Shown piece after piece: positions 25,466 through 32,288 of a stretch of 64,000 nucleotides of DNA (position 1 is its first letter; every line of letters starts with the position of its first letter). The DNA is taken from the NCBI RefSeq assembly GCF_026723765.1, contig NZ_CP113524.1, positions 3,395,001-3,459,000 of the forward strand, given 5' to 3'. The notes below the pieces were generated by a model that worked only from the letters and a program-made list of their open reading frames with translations, was not told where the DNA came from and did not search any database. The translations under genes and the position numbers were made by a program. This stretch comes from Lacrimispora xylanolytica. Its GTDB lineage: Bacteria; Bacillota; Clostridia; Lachnospirales; Lachnospiraceae.

Positions 25466-26748
25466 AGGTCACCTCCACCTTCCAGCTTCTGGACCGCTTT
25501 GATGCGGTATAAAGCGATCGAAACGATACACAGCAATCCGCCGGCTATGACGATTAAAAATCCGGCGCCTCTGCCTTCTCCTGTTCCAAGAATCTCTCCA
25601 ACGCTTCCAGACAGCCCTCCGCCCTCTATGAGAAGGGGAGTAAACACATAGTCTGCCAATACTCCTGAGGTTGCATAGGCTGCGATATATCCCAGCTGGG
25701 AAATCAGTCCCACAAGCCCCCAGACACGTCCTTGCAGCTCGTTATCAATGTTGGTACGAAGGAGATAATCTATACTCATATTGGCAAGAGGGAGCATGGC
25801 AAAGAATAATATTCCTGATATGGTTATAAAGGTTAAGTTCTCCTTCATACCAAAGAGTGCCATGAACACCCCAGAGCCAAACAATGAAATACATAATACT
25901 TTAACATAACCTTTTTTAATGGGTATGATTCCTAAAAGGATGCTGGTAATGAGCATTCCCGATGCCATTAAGGTCTGTACCAGACCAAGAGTGGTGCTGT
26001 CTGAAAAACTTAAGATCATGGGAGATGCAAGCGTCTGGATATAGCCTAAGCACAAGGTGATAAACGTACCCATCCATACCAGTGTCATGACTCCTTTATT
26101 CTTAGAAAGGGCTCGGATTCCTTCCTTAAAATCCGAAAGAAATGCATTGTCTTTCTCCCTTTCCTTTGTTGCCAATCCCTTTCGAACCACCAGTGTGGTT
26201 GCCAGAGTAACAAAAAATGTACTCACATCAATAATAAGCAAGAGACTGATATCAAAGTGTCTCAGCAAAAAGCCGGCAATCACGGGTGAAATCAAATATT
26301 TCGCCGATCCGGCTGCCTGGACAAGACCGCTGGCTTTTGTATACTGGTCCCCTGAAAGCATATCGGTGACCGTGGCACGGTAAGCCGGCTCCAGTAAGGA
26401 GAAAAATACGGAGCTAATCGTAACTCCCACATATATCTGCCACATCTGTACATCCTTGTATAAGAAACAAAACAGGATGAACAAAGGACCAAAGGCAGAA
26501 AGTCCGTCGCCTAATATCATAATTAGTCTGCGGTCATACCGGTCTGCCAATACCCCTGCCGGAGCACTGAGAAGCAGAGTGGGAAGAAAGGATAAAAGTG
26601 TCACCATGGCAACGTGGGAAGCCATGCCAGTCTTTTGATACACGTAAACTCCAAGGCCAAAGGCTGTAAGACCTCCTCCAATGGAAGAAATTAAGTCTCC
26701 CAGCCAGAGGAGAAGAAATTTCTGAAATGCATTGTCTTTATGATTCAT
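25432..26748 (-). CDS. MFS efflux transporter
   Basis: A 438-residue, 12-helix major facilitator resembling the macrolide/drug exporters (MefA/enterobactin-exporter type). The N-terminal GLGVYVYQKTG and the loop GVLADRYDRRLIMILGD match the family motif A. The start at 26748 lies about 9 nt after AAAAGG and overlaps the TetR stop region by 11 bp; ATGs at 26754 and 26757 are alternatives. The operon partners and TetR control suggest inducible export of a toxic compound. Confidence 0.87.
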   Translation of the reverse strand: MNHKDNAFQKFLLLWLGDLISSIGGGLTAFGLGVYVYQKTGMASHVAMVTLLSFLPTLLLSAPAGVLADRYDRRLIMILGDGLSAFGPLFILFCFLYKDVQMWQIYVGVTISSVFFSLLEPAYRATVTDMLSGDQYTKASGLVQAAGSAKYLISPVIAGFLLRHFDISLLLIIDVSTFFVTLATTLVVRKGLATKEREKDNAFLSDFKEGIRALSKNKGVMTLVWMGTFITLCLGYIQTLASPMILSFSDSTTLGLVQTLMASGMLITSILLGIIPIKKGYVKVLCISLFGSGVFMALFGMKENLTFITISGILFFAMLPLANMSIDYLLRTNIDNELQGRVWGLVGLISQLGYIAAYATSGVLADYVFTPLLIEGGGLSGSVGEILGTGEGRGAGFLIVIAGGLLCIVSIALYRIKAVQKLEGGGDLCFDGSSATTL

Positions 26749-27382
26749 CTTCATCATCCTTTTCAAATATTTGCTTAGCAAATGTGAGGGTTCCTGTTTC
26801 CACGCCAAGGAGACGCTCTGTGTGAAAAATAAAAGCTTTGGCACGGCTCAGCCTTTCCTCATCGGTCAGCTCTATCATATCTCCGTCGAATACGGTATTT
26901 GCATAGACTACCAGCATCTCCATGGCTTCATAGGGATATGGCGTGGTGCATAATCCCTGCTCCACTCCTTCTCTGATAATTCCAGCCAGGATAGGGGTCA
27001 CTCCATTTAAGACAGCTTTCTGGGCCTTAAAATGCATCAGTGCATTCTGTGGCTTATGAATCTGCTCAATGATTTCCCTTCCGCTTCCGTGGTTCATATT
27101 AAGTGCCAGAACCGTACTTACGATCCGTTCATAAACAGGAATGCTTTTATTTTTAGCAATCTCCTCTGCTCTGGTTAAAATGCCTCCACTGTACCGTTCT
27201 ATCAGGGCATCCATAATGTCTTCCTTGGATTTAAAATGATAGTATAAGGTTCCCCGTGCAATGCCAACGGCTTCTAAAATATCATTGGTACTGGTACCAT
27301 CAAAGCCTTTCTGGGTAAATAAGTGATCTGCTGCATCTAATATTTCATTTTTACGTTCTTCCGGATTTTTTATTATTTTCAT
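26738..27382 (-). CDS. TetR/AcrR-family repressor
   Basis: A 214-residue regulator. The N-terminal HTH reads FTQKGFDGTSTNDILEAVGI then ARGTLYYHFKSKEDI, canonical for TetR; the C-terminal part is the ligand domain. It is the first gene of the operon with the MFS and FtsX-type ABC genes and sits directly downstream of a palindromic operator at the promoter, so it likely represses itself and the exporters. The inducer is unknown. Confidence 0.93.
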   Translation of the reverse strand: MKIIKNPEERKNEILDAADHLFTQKGFDGTSTNDILEAVGIARGTLYYHFKSKEDIMDALIERYSGGILTRAEEIAKNKSIPVYERIVSTVLALNMNHGSGREIIEQIHKPQNALMHFKAQKAVLNGVTPILAGIIREGVEQGLCTTPYPYEAMEMLVVYANTVFDGDMIELTDEERLSRAKAFIFHTERLLGVETGTLTFAKQIFEKDDEDES

Positions 27383-27397
27383 TTTAGCATCTCCTTT

Positions 27398-27420
27398 TAT
27401 AGACCGACTGTCTGTCTATA
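27398..27420 (-). promoter_or_regulatory. TetR operator
   Basis: TATAGAC (27398-27404) and GTCTATA (27414-27420) form a perfect inverted repeat with a 9-bp centre, located just downstream of the -10 box and covering the predicted transcription start. Confidence 0.65.
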
Positions 27421-27423
27421 GCT

Positions 27424-27452
27424 ATCATATGACAAAATTCTACTTCTGTCAA
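27424..27452 (-). promoter_or_regulatory. promoter of the tetR-exporter operon
   Basis: On the minus strand TTGACA (27447-27452) and TATGAT (27424-27429) with a 17-bp spacer; the TetR operator follows within 4 bp. Confidence 0.8.
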
Positions 27453-27513
27453 TGGAAAAATCAGAGATTCCAATGGGACCTTGTACCAAATGGGGATTGT
27501 TGATATAATAGAA

Positions 27514-27554
27514 TAAGTCAGATGATCCTTCCTAAGAAAGCATGGTCTGACTTA
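27514..27554. repeat. inverted repeat upstream of the GNAT gene
   Basis: TAAGTCAGA (27514-27522) and TCTGACTTA (27546-27554) are perfect 9-bp complements separated by 23 bp, just before the GNAT start. It could be an operator or a 5' UTR hairpin. Confidence 0.45.
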
Positions 27555-27579
27555 TAGTATAAACGAAATGGAGAATAAC

Positions 27580-28002
27580 ATGATTAGAGAGTTTACCGCC
27601 AATGATCTTGATGTGGTCATGAAGATCTGGTTAGACACCAACACAAACGCACACGACTTCATTCCAGCCAGCTACTGGCAGGGTAATTTTGAAGAAGTGA
27701 AACGCATGCTGCCGGAAGCCGATATTTTTGTATACGAAAATAATAACGCAATTCAAGGCTTTATTGGGCTTATGGAAAATTACATCGCAGGCATTTTTAT
27801 TGATTCTAGCTGTCAGTCCCAGGGGATTGGTAAGGCACTGTTAAATCATGCGAAGGAAATCCGGTCAGAATTGTCCCTGCAGGTGTATAAAAATAACACA
27901 GGAGCCGTGAAATTTTATGTCAGAGAAGGCTTTCATCAGGTAAAAGAACAGACAGATGAACATACTGGTGAAACAGAGCTTGTCATGGAATGGACAAAAT
28001 GA
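27580..28002 (+). CDS. GNAT-family N-acetyltransferase
   Basis: A 140-residue single-domain acetyltransferase resembling YjaB. The acetyl-CoA binding loop is SCQSQGIGKALLNHAK and the C-terminal fold ends VKFYVREGFHQVKEQ. The second ATG is chosen because GGAG lies 8 nt before it, whereas the first (27568) has no RBS. The substrate is unknown. It is monocistronic and followed by a shared terminator. Confidence 0.88.
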   Translation: MIREFTANDLDVVMKIWLDTNTNAHDFIPASYWQGNFEEVKRMLPEADIFVYENNNAIQGFIGLMENYIAGIFIDSSCQSQGIGKALLNHAKEIRSELSLQVYKNNTGAVKFYVREGFHQVKEQTDEHTGETELVMEWTK

Positions 28003-28039
28003 GAATCCTGGATTTACTTGTTTTTATAAAATCACGATA

Positions 28040-28078
28040 AAAACGGCAGTTTTGAAATCATTTCAAAACCGCCGTTTT
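28040..28078. terminator. bidirectional terminator
   Basis: AAAACGGC (28040-28047) pairs with GCCGTTTT (28071-28078) and the stem continues through GTTTTGAAAT/ATTTCAAAAC. It separates the convergent GNAT and MerR genes and has A/T-rich flanks on both strands. Confidence 0.88.
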
Positions 28079-28086
28079 CCTTATTT

Positions 28087-28911
28087 TTATTGCGCCTTTA
28101 AACGAACCGGATAACAGACCTCTGTCACAAGCTCCTCCGGATTCTTCGTCTGGGCTGGGCTCACATGATAAATGCAGAACAGGGACCCATTAAATTCGTA
28201 CCCATTGTCATTGACCCAGCTGGCCACAGAATGGTTGGCATCTGTAATGTGTTCATAGCTGCCTTTATAGATCGCAGATGCGATTTCTACCTCAGGAACC
28301 ATTTTAAATGTTACGTGCTCCGTATCCTCATAGCTTCCTTTTACGGAAATCTGAATCTCCACGTCAGGGTCGCTTTCTTTATGTTCCTGGTCATGGAATA
28401 CGGCAAGACTTAAGCAATTATCATCGTATTGCAGATTCAGACCGGAGGTCTCTGTCATAAGAAGGTTCCACAAGATACCCTCCTGATCGTAAGCCGGTAT
28501 TTTGTCTCTGACGCTTGCCACATATCTTTGGGGCATTGTTTTTAATGTTACATTATAATTCATGGAAGTCTCATCCTTTCTCAGCCTTTCTATGGCTGTT
28601 TCAAGGAGCCTCATACGGCGGCTGGTCTCCTGCAGTTCAGAATACACCTCTGACTGCTTAATCTCCAGAAATTTAGCCAGTTCCCCTGGGTTGTGGTAAT
28701 TTCTGATGATATCACCGATGGCGGCAAGTCCAAATCCCATCTCTTTTAAGGATGTGATGCGACAAGCCATAGGCAGCTGATCCTCACTGTAATAGCGGTA
28801 ACCCGTTGCCTGATCTATGCTTTTTGGCACCAGCAGACCTATTTCATCGTAATGACGCAGCATCCGTATACTGATCCTTGCTAATTTTGAAAAATCTCCT
28901 ATTTTCAGCAT
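28087..28911 (-). CDS. MerR-family regulator with GyrI-like ligand domain (BmrR type)
   Basis: A 274-residue activator. Residues 1-70 form the MerR winged helix (MLKIGDFSKLARISIRMLRH, then YDEIGLL and GYRYYSEDQL), residues 75-112 a coiled-coil dimerisation helix, and 118-274 a GyrI-like effector domain, as in BmrR/BltR multidrug sensors. It starts with a 19-bp spacer promoter of MerR type directly upstream, implying autoregulation. No adjacent exporter is on the same strand, so other targets may lie elsewhere. Confidence 0.92.
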   Translation of the reverse strand: MLKIGDFSKLARISIRMLRHYDEIGLLVPKSIDQATGYRYYSEDQLPMACRITSLKEMGFGLAAIGDIIRNYHNPGELAKFLEIKQSEVYSELQETSRRMRLLETAIERLRKDETSMNYNVTLKTMPQRYVASVRDKIPAYDQEGILWNLLMTETSGLNLQYDDNCLSLAVFHDQEHKESDPDVEIQISVKGSYEDTEHVTFKMVPEVEIASAIYKGSYEHITDANHSVASWVNDNGYEFNGSLFCIYHVSPAQTKNPEELVTEVCYPVRLKAQ

Positions 28912-28950
28912 GTTTTTACCTCACATATATGTGTTTTTGAGCTCAGGATC

Positions 28951-28981
28951 AGTATATAGTATCTCACTGTGTGAGAGTCAA
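28951..28981 (-). promoter_or_regulatory. MerR-type promoter with 19-bp spacer and dyad
   Basis: On the minus strand TTGACT (28976-28981) and TATACT (28951-28956) are 19 bp apart. The spacer contains the perfect dyad TCTCAC-ACA-GTGAGA (28962-28976). An over-long spacer with a central palindrome is the hallmark of MerR-activated promoters. Confidence 0.82.
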
Positions 28982-28997
28982 CCAGAATTTTTTATTT

Positions 28998-29582
28998 TTA
29001 AAGCAATTGACTTAAAAGCCCCTGCCCGGTGCTGTACCAGATCAATATCCCATGGCCTCTTTTGGGGATCCGCACGTTTAAATCCCACTCCGGATACTGC
29101 TTGATGACCTGAATCCGGTCTCCGGACGCAAAGGCAAGAAATGAGATATAGCACTCCTTATTCATAGGGTGGCTGCTGGTGATGTACCAGTCCTCTTCCA
29201 TTGCTTCCACATGAAGCTTTTCACTCTCACCGGCCTTTTTAAGCTCCAGGGAAGAAAGCTTCTTTCCGCAACAGGAAATCTCCGCCTCTCCGGTACAGAA
29301 GGTCAGGCTGTTGCAGGAAGGACATACATAATATTTTGTATTTTTCATATTACCTCCATCGGATTCATTGGGCGTTAAATCACCTGACAGCAGGTTTACC
29401 ATCTCGACTCCTAATATGGCAGTCAGTTCCGGCATCAGTGATATATCCGGAAGCCCCTGGCCCCTCTCCCACTTGGAGACCGTTTTGTCACTGATATTCA
29501 TTTTATCTGCAAGCTGTTTTTGGGTCATGTTCTGTTCCTGCCTCAGAGTGCGGATCACAGCTCCAATTTTACGGTACTCCAT
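28998..29582 (-). CDS. XRE regulator fused to a desulfoferrodoxin-like domain
   Basis: A 194-residue fusion. Residues 1-65 are an XRE/Cro HTH (MTQKQLADKMNISDKTVSKW). After a linker, a desulforedoxin-like four-cysteine site follows (Cys87, Cys90, Cys104, Cys105; CPSC and SCCGKKL), then a neelaredoxin-like fold containing SSHPMNKECYISF. The superoxide reductase catalytic ligands are only partly kept: His124 and His138 are present, but the later histidine is Cys144 and the final Cys/His pair of CNxHG is replaced by Ser184 and Gln187. A metal- or redox-sensing regulator is more likely than an enzyme. The start at 29582 has GGAGGAAAC upstream. It is the third gene of a small operon. Confidence 0.82.
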   Translation of the reverse strand: MEYRKIGAVIRTLRQEQNMTQKQLADKMNISDKTVSKWERGQGLPDISLMPELTAILGVEMVNLLSGDLTPNESDGGNMKNTKYYVCPSCNSLTFCTGEAEISCCGKKLSSLELKKAGESEKLHVEAMEEDWYITSSHPMNKECYISFLAFASGDRIQVIKQYPEWDLNVRIPKRGHGILIWYSTGQGLLSQLL

Positions 29583-29604
29583 GGTTGTTTCCTCCGTGTG
29601 CTTA

Positions 29605-29889
29605 TTAGCTTTGTTCTTCTTGTTTCTTTGGCCTCCAATAACTGGAGCCATCCGGTTTACGGTTAAGCAGTTTGTGTTCAATGAGTTCCCGCCTTAATAA
29701 GAAAAAATCTCCGAACGTATGCCATTCCTCTAAGATTTCGTTTACTTCTTTTTCTCTGTATTCCCGGTCTTCCATAAACTTATCAGCAAGATACTCTAAA
29801 ACGGCCGTTCTGCTTCCCTTTTTCTTTGGGAACTGCTCAATTCGACCAGAGGAATCCAGCATCCGGCTGATATCAATCTTCTCTTCCAT
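29605..29889 (-). CDS. DUF2087 domain protein
   Basis: A 94-residue protein that is essentially one DUF2087 domain: FPKKKGSRTAVLEYLADKF, then EKEVNEILEEWHTFGDFFLL, LRRELIEHKLLNR and a final GSSYWR. The fold is probably a winged helix, often found attached to or near transcription regulators. It overlaps the GIY-YIG-like gene by 17 bp and precedes the XRE-desulfoferrodoxin gene by 22 bp. Its molecular function is unknown. Confidence 0.85.
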   Translation of the reverse strand: MEEKIDISRMLDSSGRIEQFPKKKGSRTAVLEYLADKFMEDREYREKEVNEILEEWHTFGDFFLLRRELIEHKLLNRKPDGSSYWRPKKQEEQS

Positions 29890-30229
29890 ATTCTTCTCCT
29901 TCCTCCGCTTTCTCCTGCCACATTTCCAATAATATTTTTATATCCTCGGAAAATTCTTCCTCGGTCTGGGTTTCTTTCTTTTTTAATTCCTCCAGGACTT
30001 CAAAGGAAAATGCTTCTTCCCCGTACTTATCCCATAGCTTGCGCATCCCATGTTCCGGACAGGAATTCATGGACTTGGAAAATAAAAAGCGGTTTTCAGC
30101 TCCTTTTAAATCCACGGTGCTCCGCAGCCAGGCCACTTTTTCTTCCTTGCATACAATTCGGTATACGCCACCAATAAGAGCACGGCTTTTATATTGTTCT
30201 TTCAGGGATTTTCTTGAAAGTTTGTCCAC
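29873..30229 (-). CDS. GIY-YIG-like small protein (degenerate active site)
   Basis: A 118-residue protein resembling the small clostridial GIY-YIG family. IGGVYRIVCKEEKVAWLRST occupies the position of GIY and YIG strands, with Tyr kept in GVY but YIG replaced by WLR; downstream, LWDKYGEEAFSFEVLEEL is typical of this group. The canonical nuclease residues are thus incomplete and activity is doubtful. It heads the operon with DUF2087 and the XRE fusion. Confidence 0.7.
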   Translation of the reverse strand: MDKLSRKSLKEQYKSRALIGGVYRIVCKEEKVAWLRSTVDLKGAENRFLFSKSMNSCPEHGMRKLWDKYGEEAFSFEVLEELKKKETQTEEEFSEDIKILLEMWQEKAEEGEEYGRED

Positions 30230-30370
30230 TTAAGTTTCACCATCCTTTCCTTCTGCCATACAAATGGCAGCACTCTTTTATGGGAATACTGACTTTTTTC
30301 AGGCATTTTATAACATCATTGTAACTGAAATACACCACTATTTCAATCTACGCTTCGTAGAGTATAAAAC

Positions 30371-30404
30371 AAAGCAGCCCGGCTAATGTTCCTGCCGGAC
30401 TGCT
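30371..30404 (-). terminator. terminator of the LysM gene
   Basis: AGCAGCCCGGC pairs with GCCGGACTGCT (one mismatch); on the minus strand the stem is followed by TTTGTTTTA. It begins 8 nt after the LysM protein stop codon. Confidence 0.75.
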
Positions 30405-30411
30405 GCTATTC

Positions 30412-31953
30412 TTATCTGAAATACTGTGGGAACTGTCTTATGATTCCATCGGTCATAATATCTGCCAGTTCAGTTGCCTGGCTCTCAATATCAGTAAAAG
30501 CTGTTACACTTTCCTCAAAATTACCTGCCAGCATATCATTTACACTGTTTTTGATCATATCCAGGTGATCCCGAAGGAGATTCTGCAAGCTTTCCTGTGA
30601 CCAGTTGGAATTGATGCTGCTTAAGAAGGAAGCCATCTGATCTGCATTGGCATACCAGCGTCTCTCCGCATCTGCGGCAGCATTGGCATTGGAATTCATG
30701 AGCGCAGTGACAAGCTCATTGGCAATGGTAATATGATTGGATAACAGCTCTGCAAATGCCGCTGCATCATCGTTACCGTAGAAGGTCTGCATTGCCATTT
30801 CAAAATCTCTTGGATTCTGCATAAGGCGTGCATTGGAAATTCCAGCATCCGGTAGATCAAAAATCATACTCTGAATGGCCATTTTCAGCCAGTAAACATT
30901 TTCAAGCCACAGAAGACGAAGATAATTATTCAAATTCTGTTCTGCCTTACTTACCCACATGACCAGGGGAGATTCCGGCTGGGGTGTTGGCTGAGGCGCT
31001 GGCTGTGGTGCTGGCTGAGGCGCTGGCTGGGGTGTCGGCTGTGGCATCGGCCTGGGCGCTGGCTGAGGCATTGGCCTGGGCGTTGGCTGTGGCATCGGCT
31101 GCGGCGTTGGCTGCGGCATCGGCTGAGGCGTTGGCTGTGGCATCGGCTGAGGCGTTGGCTGTGGCATCGGCTGCGGCGTTGGCTGCGGCATCGGCTGCGG
31201 CGTTGGCCGTGGCATCGGCTGAGGCGTTGGCTGCGGCATCGGCTGCGGCATCGGCTGCGGCGTTGGCTGCGGCATCGGCTGAGGCCTTGGTGTTGGCTGA
31301 GGCATTGGTTGCGGACATGTATTGACTCTGGCAGCCGGTACGCAGATTACCTGACCTACAAACAGGTTATTGGGATTAATACCTGGGTTTGCAGTCATAA
31401 GTGCTTCTACGGTGGTGTTATAGCGTTGAGAAAGAAGCCAGAGTGTATCTCCTGCCTGAATAATATAGGAATGATGTCCCTCCGGGCAGCCGGAAATCTG
31501 GTTGCCTTCCATTAATTCATCATTAGATTCCTCCTGCATACGGGGCCATGACGGGAAGTTACGGAATTTGTAACCGGCAGGAATCCAGATTACCTGGCCC
31601 TCAACCAAATTGTTCGGGTTGATTCCAGGATTAATTGCCATAATGGTCTCTACGGTGGTGCAGTAGGTCTGAGAAAGTTTCCAGAGAGTATCTCCCCGCT
31701 GAATGGTATAAGTACGCAATCCTACCGGACAATTAGCTGGCGGCTGGGGGCTCGGGGGCTGAGGAGCCGGAGGCTGAGGTCTTCCTCTGCGAGGCACACA
31801 GATGGTTTGACCGACCTTTAAATTACCTGGCATTAATCCCCGGTTTGCAGACATAATTGCATCAACGGTAGTATTATAGCGTCTTGAAATCAGCCAAAGA
31901 GTGTCACCGGCCTGAATGGTGTAAGAAGTCATTCCTTGTGGACAAGAACTCAT
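30412..31953 (-). CDS. triple-LysM protein with proline-rich repeats, likely spore coat associated
   Basis: A 513-residue protein without signal peptide. Three LysM domains lie at about residues 11-55, 80-124 and 164-209 (each with QAGDTLW or QRGDTLW and ending GQxICVP or GQVIWIP). They are followed by about 110 residues of MPQPTPQP-type octapeptide repeats and a helical C-terminal domain of about 180 residues rich in Asn, Ala and Met. Lack of a signal peptide together with N-terminal LysM resembles SafA/SpoVID-type proteins assembled on the forespore. The start at 31953 follows AAAGG; a longer TTG start is improbable. A sigmaK/E-like promoter fits upstream. Confidence 0.8.
   Translation of the reverse strand: MSSCPQGMTSYTIQAGDTLWLISRRYNTTVDAIMSANRGLMPGNLKVGQTICVPRRGRPQPPAPQPPSPQPPANCPVGLRTYTIQRGDTLWKLSQTYCTTVETIMAINPGINPNNLVEGQVIWIPAGYKFRNFPSWPRMQEESNDELMEGNQISGCPEGHHSYIIQAGDTLWLLSQRYNTTVEALMTANPGINPNNLFVGQVICVPAARVNTCPQPMPQPTPRPQPMPQPTPQPMPQPMPQPTPQPMPRPTPQPMPQPTPQPMPQPTPQPMPQPTPQPMPQPTPQPMPQPTPRPMPQPAPRPMPQPTPQPAPQPAPQPAPQPTPQPESPLVMWVSKAEQNLNNYLRLLWLENVYWLKMAIQSMIFDLPDAGISNARLMQNPRDFEMAMQTFYGNDDAAAFAELLSNHITIANELVTALMNSNANAAADAERRWYANADQMASFLSSINSNWSQESLQNLLRDHLDMIKNSVNDMLAGNFEESVTAFTDIESQATELADIMTDGIIRQFPQYFR
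30984..31320 (-). repeat. 24-bp coding tandem repeats (Pro-Gln rich)
   Basis: About fourteen imperfect units of 24 bp (alternating versions of GGCATCGGCTGCGGC and GGCGTTGGCTGCGGC on the plus strand) encode MPQPTPQP octapeptides in the LysM protein. Units vary mostly by silent or Thr/Ala/Met changes. The array should be prone to length variation. It keeps other frames open, which explains spurious ORFs on both strands. Confidence 0.9.
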
Positions 31954-31986
31954 AATATGAATGCCTTTCAATAAAACAATTTGTCT

Positions 31987-32014
31987 TATGTTATGTTGAA
32001 AAAATCAGAATAGT
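31987..32014 (-). promoter_or_regulatory. possible sporulation sigma (sigmaK/E-like) promoter
   Basis: On the minus strand CATAACATA (31987-31995) fits the sigmaK -10 CATAnnnTA, and an AC dinucleotide lies 17 bp upstream (32013-32014), as in the loose -35 consensus. It is 34 nt before the LysM protein start. The match is short and could be chance. Confidence 0.35.
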
Positions 32015-32288
32015 ACCTGTCAGCAAAAGAAAATTTTTATTTTTTTTCCTGGTGATTTTATTTCACTTTTCCATATGTAGATGTTCTCTTTTTTATTCCA
32101 AATGTGTGAAAAAATACAGGTTATCACTATCATCTCTTTTTCGTAATATATTATAACATAATTGTACATGCAGAAATGGTACCAAAGGTGGTGAGAAACT
32201 TCCTGTCATTCTTGTATTCTAAAAAAAGTTCTGATATTATTTCATTACTACAAAAATAATGCGAATAAGTAAGAAGGAGGGGTCTATC

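Noticed and set aside
28998-29582. Functional superoxide reductase
   Set aside because: Key iron ligands of centre II are replaced, although the fold is recognisable.
30984-31320. Regular repeats suggestive of a CRISPR array
   Set aside because: The units are contiguous, in frame with a LysM protein and have no unique spacers.
30947-31325. Long open frames rich in Ala on both strands inside the LysM gene
   Set aside because: They are other-frame readings of the 24-bp Pro-Gln repeats; no RBS or independent start fits them.
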